Positions 1 to 9,297 of a DNA stretch of 64,000 bases are shown here, one piece after another; position 1 is the stretch's first letter, and each line of letters starts with the position of its first letter. Source of the stretch: Sulfuritalea sp. (GTDB lineage Bacteria; Pseudomonadota; Gammaproteobacteria; Burkholderiales; Rhodocyclaceae); contig JALHPU010000016.1 in the NCBI GenBank assembly GCA_022842325.1, forward strand, positions 32,647 to 96,646. Reading direction: 5' to 3'. The notes beneath the pieces were generated by a model. It did no database searches. It was not told the DNA's origin and was given only the letters and a program-made list of their open reading frames with translations. Made by a program: the position numbers and the translations under genes.

Positions 1-21
1 GCGGCCGCTGTCGAAGCCTGA
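1..21 (+). CDS. C-terminal tail of an upstream gene cut by the window edge
   Basis: The first bases read in frame as AAAVEA followed by TGA at 19-21, ending 15 bases before the TusA-like start. This is most likely the last codons of a gene that lies mostly outside the window and may share its operon with the sulfur-relay genes. No product can be assigned from six residues. Confidence 0.3.
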   Translation, partial: AAAVEA

Positions 22-36
22 CCAAGGGAGAAAAGC

Positions 37-342
37 ATGGGACTGTTCGGAACGAAGAAGAAGGTCGAGGAAGTCGTTGCCGGCGGCGAAGCGACGCTTG
101 CGGACGGCACGAGGATCGGCATCGCCCGCCGCGTCGATTGCCTGGGCGTTTCCTGTCCGCGACCGCAGCTGATGACCAAGAAGGCGGTCAATGAGGTTGC
201 GGTCGGCGACATCATCGAGGTGCTGGCCGACAACCCCTCCTCGGTCGAGGCGCTGCCGCCCTTGTGCGACGAGCTGGATGCCACGCATCTGGAAACGGTC
301 AAGGGGTCCAATTGCTGGCATATCTACATCCGCAAGGACTGA
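37..342 (+). CDS. TusA/SirA-like sulfur carrier protein
   Basis: This 101-residue protein contains a TusA/YedF-type domain. The motif LGVSCPRPQL (about residues 36-45) carries the cysteine that in TusA family members holds a persulfide and passes it to partners. A charged N-terminal extension of about 30 residues (KKKVEEVVAGG) precedes the domain and is longer than in stand-alone TusA. It has no signal peptide, so it should be cytoplasmic. GGGAG lies 8 bases before the ATG. It opens a run of small genes that includes DsrE-type proteins and rhodaneses, the usual partners of TusA in sulfur-oxidising bacteria. The family call is firm, but the acceptor of the sulfur is unknown. Confidence 0.85.
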   Translation: MGLFGTKKKVEEVVAGGEATLADGTRIGIARRVDCLGVSCPRPQLMTKKAVNEVAVGDIIEVLADNPSSVEALPPLCDELDATHLETVKGSNCWHIYIRKD

Positions 343-346
343 GGCC

Positions 347-556
347 ATGTGGCAACGACTGCTCCTGCGTTTTCTGGTCGCGCTCTCGGCGCTTGCCAGC
401 ATCGGCGGCTTTCTCTGGATGACCTTCGCACCGCCGCCGGGCATGAAGGCGACCAGGGACGGCGTGCCCTATTTCACGCCGCCCGTGGTGCATCCGGTCA
501 CCGGCCAGCCGGTGCCGGTGGAAACCCTGGTGCAGCATTACAAGGGAGGCAAGTGA
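347..556 (+). CDS. Small membrane-anchored protein, unknown function
   Basis: This 69-residue protein starts 4 bases after the TusA-like stop. Residues 5-27 form one hydrophobic helix (LLLRFLVALSALASIGGFLW), followed by a short proline-rich tail with YFTPPVVHPVTGQP. It has no cysteine or histidine pattern that would indicate a cofactor. Its stop codon overlaps the next start (ATGA), so the two are probably translated together. I do not recognise the family. The position between TusA and rhodanese genes suggests an accessory subunit of a sulfur or electron-transfer complex, but that is inference. Confidence 0.6.
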   Translation: MWQRLLLRFLVALSALASIGGFLWMTFAPPPGMKATRDGVPYFTPPVVHPVTGQPVPVETLVQHYKGGK

Positions 557-648
557 TGGTGTTCGACCTGCAAACCATTGCCCACGGCCTGCTGTTCTGC
601 CTGGCTTTCGGCATGATGTACCTGGCATTTTTCAGCGATTCGCTGTGA
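556..648 (+). CDS. Single-helix micro-protein (30 aa)
   Basis: The start overlaps the previous stop as ATGA at 553-558. The product is 30 residues: a short MVFDLQTIAH head, one hydrophobic helix (GLLFCLAFGMMYLAFF) and a tail ending SDSL. Proteins of this size and shape are often minor subunits of membrane redox complexes. It sits in a four-gene run (37-937) with spacings of -1 to 13 bases, and GGAGG stands directly upstream. Translational coupling supports it being real. Function is unknown. Confidence 0.55.
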   Translation: MVFDLQTIAHGLLFCLAFGMMYLAFFSDSL

Positions 649-661
649 ACGGAGAAGGCGT

Positions 662-937
662 ATGTTGAATCGCACCGGTGTGATCTTCTGTTCCGTCAGC
701 CTGGTCGTCACCGCCGTGGTCTGTGCCGCCGGTTTCTCGCTGGCGGCACTGCCGCGCGACACCGTCGCCGCGGCAAAGCAGCCGGCGCCGCCGGAAACCC
801 TGCCCGAACTCGACCTGCCCGGCTTCGGCAAGGTGACGGTGATCGATCTGATGGGCTATTACATCGACAACCCGCCGGCGCCGGTCGGCGCCGCCGGCAC
901 GGCGCCCGCCGCGACGAAACGTTTCGGCGGTTGCTGA
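662..937 (+). CDS. Small membrane-anchored periplasmic protein, unknown function
   Basis: This 91-residue protein has an N-terminal hydrophobic segment (VIFCSVSLVVTAVVCAAGF, residues 7-25), then a periplasmic segment rich in Pro and Ala containing LPGFGKVTVIDLMGYYI, and it ends in GGC. GGAGAAGG precedes the start. It lies 13 bases after the 30-residue micro-protein and 2 bases before the next gene, so it is part of the same operon. No cofactor motif is visible. I do not recognise the family. Confidence 0.65.
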   Translation: MLNRTGVIFCSVSLVVTAVVCAAGFSLAALPRDTVAAAKQPAPPETLPELDLPGFGKVTVIDLMGYYIDNPPAPVGAAGTAPAATKRFGGC

Positions 938-939
938 GC

Positions 940-1584
940 ATGCGTGCCGCCTTGCTCGTCCTGGCCTTGCTCGCCGCACCGGCATGGGCGGCAAGCGACT
1001 TTGCCTACACGCAGAAAGTCGGCGCCGGCGCGACGGTGATCGACAGCCGGCCGCTGGCCGATTGCAAGCGCGCCAGCCTGCCCGGCGCACGTTGCCTGCC
1101 GGCCGAGGAGCTTCTCGATCCGCAGCGGCGCCTGCCGAGCGAGCGCGACATCCTCTGGCTGCTCGGCACCGCAGGTCTGGCCGGCAGCGAAGCCGCGCTG
1201 GTGATCGGCCAGGATGCAACGGCGCGCGATTTTGTCGCCGGCCTGCTCTACCTCGCCGGGCAGAAATCGGTGCGCGTCCTCAGCGGGCCTTTGCCGCGTC
1301 TGAATGGCCGTGCCGCCGGCGGCCGGGAGCGCGGCATGGTGCGCAGCGCGGTGTGGACGGCGCCGATGCGTGATGACTTGTGGGTGCTGGGCGCCGACAT
1401 CCTGCGCGACAAGCCGACACTCGTCGCTGCCGACCGGCCCGTGCCGGCGGCGGCCAATGCGGTGGTGGTCGCGGATGATGCGTATCAAGCGATTGCACGC
1501 TTCACCCGCTTGCGCGCGGGCGAGGGGCTTGCCGTCCGCGTTCATCCCGGAAGCCTGGCCCTGGCGGCAGGGGGCGCGCGCTAA
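940..1584 (+). CDS. Exported rhodanese-like protein lacking the active-site cysteine
   Basis: This 214-residue protein has a signal peptide (MRAALLVLALLAAPAWA-AS) and a rhodanese fold signature: VIDSRPLADCKRASLPGARCLPAEEL early, then a loop where the catalytic Cys should lie. That loop reads VIGQDATARDFVAGLLYLAG, with no Cys, so sulfurtransferase activity by the usual persulfide route is unlikely. Possible roles are binding or docking. The ATG at 940 is preferred over an in-frame TTG at 931 because it lies directly before the signal peptide. Its stop overlaps the next start. Confidence 0.6.
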   Translation: MRAALLVLALLAAPAWAASDFAYTQKVGAGATVIDSRPLADCKRASLPGARCLPAEELLDPQRRLPSERDILWLLGTAGLAGSEAALVIGQDATARDFVAGLLYLAGQKSVRVLSGPLPRLNGRAAGGRERGMVRSAVWTAPMRDDLWVLGADILRDKPTLVAADRPVPAAANAVVVADDAYQAIARFTRLRAGEGLAVRVHPGSLALAAGGAR

Positions 1585-1874
1585 TGGATATCCTGTTTCA
1601 TGTCGGCACGGCGGCGGGCGGGCGACTGCTGTATCCGCTGCTGCTCGCCGCCGCTCGTGCGAATTGTCGCGTCGGCGCCTTCTTCACCCATGAAGGCGTG
1701 CTCGGTCTGCGCGACACCGACCTCGCGGCGGCGCTGGCACAGGTCGAGCGCGCCGTGGTCTGCGAGGAATCCTGGCACCGCTTTCTGCCGGAACTGGCCT
1801 GTCCCGTCGAGGCCGGCAGCCAGACCACCAACAGCGCCCTGATGGGCGAGGCGCGCAAGGTGGTGAGCCTGTGA
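1584..1874 (+). CDS. DsrE/TusD-type small protein
   Basis: This 96-residue cytoplasmic protein resembles the DsrE/DsrF/TusD fold: an initial beta strand (MDILFHVGTAAGG), a helix, VGAFFTHEGVLGL, and two cysteines (VVCEESW and LACPVEAGSQT) near the region where DsrE proteins carry a sulfur-binding Cys. It overlaps the preceding rhodanese-like gene by one base and the following gene by four. Together with the next two genes it may form a DsrEFH/TusBCD-like set. The fold assignment is by eye and needs a profile search. Confidence 0.55.
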   Translation: MDILFHVGTAAGGRLLYPLLLAAARANCRVGAFFTHEGVLGLRDTDLAAALAQVERAVVCEESWHRFLPELACPVEAGSQTTNSALMGEARKVVSL

Positions 1875-2149
1875 GCGATAAAAAACTCCTGGTGCTGGCG
1901 CGGCACGACCATGCCGAGGCGATGCGCGTGGCCGCCGGCCTGACCATCTTCGGCCATCAGGTCGGCCTGGTGTTCATGACCGGGCCGGTGGCCGACACGC
2001 CGGAAAACGCCGCCAATGCCGAACTGCTGGAACTGACCGGCATAGCGCCGCAAACCACCATCGCCGAAATGGCCGACGACTTGCCGCTGCTCGACGCCGC
2101 GGCCCTGGCCCAAGCGATGACCAGCGCCGACATCGTGCTTTCGCTGTGA
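1871..2149 (+). CDS. DsrE-family-like small protein without cysteine
   Basis: This 92-residue protein starts with KKLLVLARHDHAEAMRVAAGL and continues IFGHQVGLVFMTGPV, the alternating strand/helix pattern of DsrE/DsrF proteins. It has no cysteine, as in structural rather than catalytic subunits of DsrEFH-type hexamers. The start overlaps the previous gene by 4 bases. Neighbours argue for a small sulfur-relay complex with the cysteine-bearing protein upstream. Family membership is tentative. Confidence 0.5.
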   Translation: MSDKKLLVLARHDHAEAMRVAAGLTIFGHQVGLVFMTGPVADTPENAANAELLELTGIAPQTTIAEMADDLPLLDAAALAQAMTSADIVLSL

Positions 2150-2156
2150 GAACATC

Positions 2157-2342
2157 ATGCACATCCTGCAACTGAATACCGGTCTGTTTCCCGACGCCCA
2201 GACCGTGATCGCCGCGCTGCGGCAGGCAACACCGGCGCATCGCGTCGATGTCGTCGATATCCGGCGTCCGGACCTGCAGCAAAGCGACTGGGACGGTGTC
2301 ATTGCCGCCATCCTGGCCGCCGATCTGGTTGTCAGCACCTAG
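2157..2342 (+). CDS. Short DsrH/TusB-like protein, tentative
   Basis: This 61-residue protein (MHILQLNTGLFPDAQTVIAAL...) has the strand-helix-strand start seen in TusB/DsrH and ends in ADLVVST. It is shorter than TusB (about 95 residues) and has no Cys. It follows the DsrE-like gene by 7 bases and is the last gene before a 46-base gap and the rhodanese gene. It may be the third member of a DsrEFH-like set or a small unrelated protein. Confidence 0.45.
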   Translation: MHILQLNTGLFPDAQTVIAALRQATPAHRVDVVDIRRPDLQQSDWDGVIAAILAADLVVST

Positions 2343-2388
2343 CAGTAACACCCCGCAGCACCCACAAAACCTGATGGAGGAGAGACTC

Positions 2389-3318
2389 ATGAACAATATA
2401 TTGATGAATCGCGGGCGGTCGTTCTGGCTGGCCCTGAGCTTGTTGTTCGGTTTCATCGGCACTGCCTTCGCCGCCGATCCGCTGGTCGATGCTGCGTGGG
2501 CCAAGGCCAATGCCGGCAAGCCGGGGATCGTTTTCATTGACTTCCAGCCTCCTGCCGACTTCATGCGCGGCCACATTGCCGGGTCGGTCAATAGCAACTA
2601 TGGCAAGGACGGCTGGCGCGAAGAGAGCGCCAACAAGGTGCCGGACATGCTGCCGGCCAAGCTCGACGTTCTCGCCGAGATGATCGGCAAGCTCGGCATC
2701 GACAATTCCACCCATGTGGTTCTGGTGCCCCCGGGCATGTCGTCGACCGATATGGGTATCGGTACCCGGGTGTATTGGACTTTCAAGGTACTCGGACATG
2801 ACAATGTGTCGCTGCTGGACGGTGGCATGGCGGGATATGCCAAGGACAAGGCCAACCCGTTGCAAAACGGCGCCGCCAAGACGGAGCCAAAAACCTTCAA
2901 GATCAGTCTGCGCAAGGAAATGATAGCGACCGCCGACGACATCAAGAAAGCCAGGGCCGCCGGCGTACCGCTGATCGACAATCGTCCGGAAGACCAGTTT
3001 GTCGGCATCAACCGGCATCCCAAGGCAACCGCGAGCGGCACGCTCGAGGGCGCAAAAAATCTTCCCAACGGCTGGATGACGGTCAATGGCATGGGCGAGT
3101 TCCGCAAGAAGGTGCAGCTCGAACAGCTGTACAAGCTGGCCGGCGTACCGACCAGCGGCGAGCAGATCAATTTCTGCAATACCGGACACTGGGCATCCGT
3201 CGGCTGGTTCGTTTCCAGCGAGTTGATGGGCAACAAGAAGGTCAAGCTCTATGACGGTTCCATGGTCGAATGGACCATCATCAAGGCCGGCGCGGTAGAG
3301 CAGAAGGTCAAGATCTAA
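2389..3318 (+). CDS. Periplasmic two-domain rhodanese (sulfurtransferase)
   Basis: This 309-residue protein has a signal peptide (FWLALSLLFGFIGTAFA-AD) and two rhodanese repeats. The N-terminal repeat has VVLVPPGMSSTDMG in place of a catalytic loop and lacks Cys. The C-terminal repeat has FCNTGHWASVGW with Cys263 as the expected persulfide residue. This is the tandem layout of thiosulfate/mercaptopyruvate sulfurtransferases, here exported to the periplasm. The ATG at 2389 follows GGAGGAGAG and begins the signal peptide, so longer upstream readings are not needed. The gene lies between DsrE-type proteins and a cytochrome c, which suggests handling of inorganic sulfur outside the cytoplasm. The substrate is not known. 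Confidence 0.85.
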   Translation: MNNILMNRGRSFWLALSLLFGFIGTAFAADPLVDAAWAKANAGKPGIVFIDFQPPADFMRGHIAGSVNSNYGKDGWREESANKVPDMLPAKLDVLAEMIGKLGIDNSTHVVLVPPGMSSTDMGIGTRVYWTFKVLGHDNVSLLDGGMAGYAKDKANPLQNGAAKTEPKTFKISLRKEMIATADDIKKARAAGVPLIDNRPEDQFVGINRHPKATASGTLEGAKNLPNGWMTVNGMGEFRKKVQLEQLYKLAGVPTSGEQINFCNTGHWASVGWFVSSELMGNKKVKLYDGSMVEWTIIKAGAVEQKVKI

Positions 3319-3321
3319 TCG

Positions 3322-3936
3322 GTGCGCATCCGCCTGCTACTCGTCGCCCTGGCGGCAGCGTGTTGCTGCGCTGCCGCCCAGGCCGCGGGAGAACACGAAC
3401 GGCGGCTGGCGGCCGAAGTCACCGTGATGGCGGGTGACGTGCGCCGCCTGATGGCCGCAGAAGGCGGACCGCTGGAACGCGAGGGGCTGGTCAAGCGCCT
3501 GAACGGGGCGCTGTCTTCGCTGCCGATGTTGCTGCGCCGGGCCAACGGCGATCCACTCCCGGTGGTTGCGATGCGTGCCTCGAGCGCGCGCGGTGACTGG
3601 CGCGGGCTTGCCGCCGCGCTGGCGACGCTGAAACGGCAGTATCCCTTCGATGCGCGGGCTCTGTTGCCCGTCTCGCCTACCCCCGAAATGCTGGCGCTTG
3701 GCGCGTCGATTCACCGCTCGACTTGTGCCGGCTGCCACGATGCCGCCGGCGCAGACAGCCTGCTGCCGGCGAAGAATCTCACTGTCCAGTTGAAGAGCAT
3801 GCCGCGTGAGGAATTCGCCGCCCGCCTGCTGCTCGGGGTGCGCGGCGATCGAACGACCGGCTTGCGCAATCCTTTCAGCGATGCCGAGCTTGCCGCGCTG
3901 ATTGCGCTTTATTCAATGGCGGCAGGCACACGCTGA
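3322..3936 (+). CDS. Periplasmic monohaem cytochrome c
   Basis: This 204-residue protein has a GTG start, 3 bases after the rhodanese stop, and a signal peptide (RLLLVALAAACCCAAAQA). A helical N-terminal half of about 110 residues (AAEVTVMAGDVRRLMAAEG) precedes a class I-like domain with CAGCH near residues 135-139. The helical extension is unusual for a small cytochrome and may be a docking part. It is the last plus-strand gene of the sulfur-relay run and probably takes electrons from a periplasmic reaction. It ends just before a copy of the dispersed short repeat. Confidence 0.8.
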   Translation: MRIRLLLVALAAACCCAAAQAAGEHERRLAAEVTVMAGDVRRLMAAEGGPLEREGLVKRLNGALSSLPMLLRRANGDPLPVVAMRASSARGDWRGLAAALATLKRQYPFDARALLPVSPTPEMLALGASIHRSTCAGCHDAAGADSLLPAKNLTVQLKSMPREEFAARLLLGVRGDRTTGLRNPFSDAELAALIALYSMAAGTR

Positions 3937-3939
3937 CCC

Positions 3940-3963
3940 GTGCCGCCGGCGCCGACTCCTGCG
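3940..3963. repeat. Short dispersed element, copy 1
   Basis: The core GCCGGCGCCGACTCCTGC follows a GTGCC head. Copies with the same core occur at about 16018, 24549, 28295, 34133, 35647 and 42898. This one fills the space between the convergent stops of the cytochrome and arxR genes. Confidence 0.6.
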
Positions 3964-3964
3964 C

Positions 3965-6761
<2,797 letters not shown>

Positions 6762-6765
<4 letters not shown>

Positions 6766-7667
6766 TTCCGGCTTCTCGCCAGGATGCGCGCCATGGCGGC
6801 GATGTCCTCGAACAACAGATCGCTGCCCGGGGTGAAGCCATCGAGGTTGAGGGTCTTAAGCAGGCGGGAGCCCTGCGTGTCGCGGGTCATCGAGAGCAGC
6901 ACGTTCTGCATTTTGCGAAAGCTGTCGTTGCCAATGCCGGCCCGGGCGACGAAAGGCGGATAACCCAGTTCCGGCGAGCGGCTGACGATGCGTGTGGCGG
7001 CGGTGAGGTCGGGGTGTACCAGGCTCAAGGTATCCCAGACATAGCCATCGACGGAGCCGCCCTGGGCCAGGCCGACGCCGACCGCTTCGATCACCTTGCG
7101 ATGGCCCCAGGTGAAGAAACTGCGCGAGAAAAAAGTGGCAGGATCTTCCCCGGCACGCAGCAACTGGTATTGGGGATAGAGGTAGCCCGAGTTGGAGTCC
7201 GGGTCGGAGTAGGCAAATATCCGTCCGCGCAGATCTTGCAGCGAGCTCGTGCTGGTGTCGCTCGCCGGCACGATGAAGTAGGCCTGGTAGAGCGGATTGC
7301 CGTGGTAAAGCGGCACCGCCAGCAGCCGCATCTCCCGCTTGAAGCGCACATACGGAAATCCGCACAGCCAGGCGAAGTCGATCTTGCCGCTACGGATCAG
7401 TTCGACGATCTCCCGATAGCTGCCGCGCTGGACAAACTGGATCGGTACGCCCATCCGGTCTGCCAGATAGATACGCAACAGCTTCAGGAAATCGAGCTGG
7501 TCGTCGAGAAATACCGGGGTCAGGCCGATGCGGATTTCGCTCGCGGGCGCGGCGTGCGACTCCGTGCCGCGCAGCAGAGGCAATGCAGCAGTGCAAGACA
7601 AGAGTTGCAGGATCTGGCGACGGCGCATGGCTGGACGGGCTGGAGATTCTCCGGGGCGATGGTTCAT
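6762..7667 (-). CDS. arxX: PhnD-like periplasmic binding protein (ArxX-type)
   Basis: The product is about 301 residues from the ATG at 7667. An in-frame TTG at 7703 would add 12 residues, and an ATG at 7628 would begin exactly at the export signal MRRRQILQLLSC. After the signal comes a PhnD/TtrS-type solute-binding domain: IRIGLTPVFLDDQLDFLKLL, GKIDFAWLCGFPYV, a DPDSNSGYLYPQYQLL stretch and FFTWGHRKVIEAV. No ABC permease or ATPase is adjacent. The gene overlaps the kinase by 4 bases, so a sensory role is more likely than transport. This is the layout described for arxXSR. No strong ribosome binding site separates the start options. Confidence 0.8.
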
Positions 7668-7707
7668 TGTCGAACGGTATGCGTCGCCAGGCAAGCTCGG
7701 CAAACCT

Positions 7708-7723
7708 GTTACCGACAGGTAAC
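7708..7723. promoter_or_regulatory. Perfect palindrome GTTACC-N4-GGTAAC, candidate ArxR site
   Basis: GTTACC GACA GGTAAC is a perfect inverted repeat centred about 102 bases upstream of the first -24/-12 promoter, between the divergent arxX and arxB' genes. A related degenerate form (TTACC-N4-GGTTA) occurs at 9011, upstream of the second -24/-12 promoter. Position and symmetry fit an upstream activating site for the sigma-54 regulator. It also lies just upstream of arxX, so autoregulation is possible. Confidence 0.6.
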
Positions 7724-7771
7724 GATCGCCGTCGCCGCAAATCGAGGCACACCAATGCGATCCCGGCTTTG

Positions 7772-7780
7772 GTTAGTAAC
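7772..7780. promoter_or_regulatory. Short palindrome GTTAGTAAC, possible second ArxR site
   Basis: GTTA-G-TAAC repeats the GTTA/TAAC half-sites of the palindrome at 7708 with a one-base spacer instead of the full arrangement. It lies 30 bases upstream of the -24 element. It may be a weaker binding site or chance. Confidence 0.35.
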
Positions 7781-7809
7781 AACGCGGGTAGCCAGCTTTT
7801 CTCCGCTGC

Positions 7810-7825
7810 TGGCGCGCTTGTTGCA
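7810..7825 (+). promoter_or_regulatory. Sigma-54 (-24/-12) promoter for the arx operon
   Basis: TGGCGCGCTTGTTGCA matches the RpoN consensus TGGCACG-N4-TTGCA except for one base (G for A in the -24 box), with exact GG/GC spacing. Transcription would start near 7837 and read into arxB' at 8012, with a leader of about 175 bases. The divergently encoded regulator has the GAFTGA loop needed for this class of promoter. Confidence 0.75.
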
Positions 7826-7897
7826 TTACTCCGGCCTGCGGTGTGAATTGCACTCCCGAGCGCGCCGCGACGATCGTTCTCTACGAGGGGAATGTTG

Positions 7898-7938
7898 GCC
7901 CGCCTCCGGCGACCCCCTGCTTGGGGCGGGCAGTTTTT
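7898..7938 (+). terminator. Rho-independent terminator-like hairpin in the arx leader
   Basis: GCCCGCC at 7898-7904 pairs with GGCGGGC at 7925-7931, an inner CCCC/GGGG pair sits in the loop, and AGTTTTTTG follows. It lies between the -24/-12 promoter and arxB', so it would cap the leader transcript unless bypassed. It may be an attenuator or a roadblock that limits read-through. Confidence 0.55.
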
Positions 7939-8011
7939 TGCGGGCAGGCCAGCGCCGGGCGATTGCCGCGGAGGAATAGAGCGAGCGGAGGGTAAGGAGA
8001 TACACGTCGTT

Positions 8012-9208
8012 ATGAGTCCGAGCAAGGCTCCTTTGGAGCTCAAGTACCTGCCGCTGCGCAGCAATCATCCGCTCGGCCTGCAGGAAGACGCCTGCATGCC
8101 GCTGCGCGCGCCGCGCTATGCGACCTGTCGGGCCTGCGAAGACATCTGCCCGGTGCAGGCGCTGCACGTCGAAGAGACCGTGATTCAGCTGCAGGACCAG
8201 TGCGTGCGCTGCGGTCGTTGCGCTGCAGCATGCCCGATGGGCGCCCTCGGCCAGCCCGGTTTTTCGGTTCCCGAGGTGTCGCGCAAGGAGACCCGGCCGC
8301 TGAGCGTCGACTGCTGGAAGGTTCCCGCAAAACTTACCCCCGACGAATCGCTGCGCGTACCTTGCCTGGGCGGCCTCAGTCCAGGGCGGATCCTTGAACT
8401 GGTAGCGGCGGCAGGGCCGCGCGCCGTCGAACTGCTCGATCGCGGCTGGTGCGCTACCTGCGGTGCCGGTGGTGCCGGGGAGCATCCCGCGGCCGTTAAC
8501 CTGGCACTCGCGCGGACCCTGCTCGAAGCCGCCGGATCGGGCGCGGATCGCCTGCCGCGACTGCGTATACTGCACCTGCCCGCCGATCTGATGCCGGCAG
8601 AGATTCCGCCACCGGTCAGCGAAAACAAAATGTCGCGACGCAGCTTTTTCAGCGCGCTGACCGCCAAGGCCACCGTCGCGGTAGATCAGTTGCGGCCGCT
8701 GCCCGAGGCGGAAACCCGGCGTCGGCGCGGCTTCGAGCGGGAACCGGTGCCATCGCGGGAAAGGCAGCGCGTGCTGTTCGCCATGGAACGGATTGCCCAG
8801 TCCGCCTGGCTGGCACCGCCGCCCGGCCTGTTTCAGCGCGTCGAAGTTTCGGCGGACTGCAGCAACCACCAACTCTGCGCCAGCATCTGTCCCACCGGGG
8901 CGCTGGCGGTGTTCGAGCAGGGCAGTCGCAGCGAACTGATGTTCGATACCCAGTTGTGCATCGGCTGCAGCGAATGCCGTGCGATCTGCCCGTCCGGCGC
9001 CTTGAGCCTATTACCAAACGGTTACGCCGCAAGTGGCGAAACGTTACCGGATCGCCCCATTCGCCTGACCTCGTTCGGCGAAAGGAGCTGCCCGGAATGC
9101 GGCCAGAGCTACACCGACAGCAACGACGCAGACCTTTGCCCACAGTGCGAAAAGCGCCGCAACCTGGCGAGTTCGGCCTTTCAATCCCTGTTCGGATCGC
9201 GCGGCTAA
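8012..9208 (+). CDS. arxB': Multi-cluster ferredoxin-type protein (ArxB'-type)
   Basis: This 398-residue iron-sulfur protein has an N-terminal pair of 4Fe-4S motifs (CRACEDICP and CVRCGRCAAACP). The centre contains CATCGAGG and an internal RRSFF stretch. A C-terminal second pair follows (CSNHQLCASICP, CIGCSECRAICP), then a zinc-ribbon-like CPECGQ...CPQC. It has no N-terminal signal. The ATG at 8012 follows GGTAAGGAG, and upstream in-frame codons run through the leader hairpin and are unlikely to be coding. An iron-sulfur protein directly upstream of the catalytic gene is the B' position of arx loci. The last 200 bases of the gene contain candidate ArxR sites. Confidence 0.75.
   Translation: MSPSKAPLELKYLPLRSNHPLGLQEDACMPLRAPRYATCRACEDICPVQALHVEETVIQLQDQCVRCGRCAAACPMGALGQPGFSVPEVSRKETRPLSVDCWKVPAKLTPDESLRVPCLGGLSPGRILELVAAAGPRAVELLDRGWCATCGAGGAGEHPAAVNLALARTLLEAAGSGADRLPRLRILHLPADLMPAEIPPPVSENKMSRRSFFSALTAKATVAVDQLRPLPEAETRRRRGFEREPVPSRERQRVLFAMERIAQSAWLAPPPGLFQRVEVSADCSNHQLCASICPTGALAVFEQGSRSELMFDTQLCIGCSECRAICPSGALSLLPNGYAASGETLPDRPIRLTSFGERSCPECGQSYTDSNDADLCPQCEKRRNLASSAFQSLFGSRG
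9011..9048. promoter_or_regulatory. Candidate ArxR sites inside the arxB' 3' end
   Basis: TTACC-AAAC-GGTTA at 9011-9024 differs from the 7708 palindrome core (TTACC-N4-GGTAA) at one base, and a further GTTACC half-site lies at 9043-9048. They are about 170-205 bases upstream of the perfect -24/-12 promoter before arxA, a normal distance for an enhancer. They lie inside coding sequence, so chance cannot be excluded. Confidence 0.5.
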
Positions 9209-9216
9209 AACCATCC

Positions 9217-9232
9217 TGGCACGAGGGTTGCA
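9217..9232 (+). promoter_or_regulatory. Perfect sigma-54 promoter directly before arxA
   Basis: TGGCACGAGGGTTGCA is an exact match to TGGCACG-N4-TTGCA, 66 bases upstream of the arxA ATG and just after the arxB' stop. The start site would be near 9244, leaving a leader of about 54 bases with GAGGA before the ATG. It allows the catalytic operon to be expressed apart from arxB'. Confidence 0.85.
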
Positions 9233-9297
9233 GAGGAGACCCTGCTTTTGTGCTTCGGATCAGCCGGGGCATTCGACAATAACGAGGAGGATGTGGA

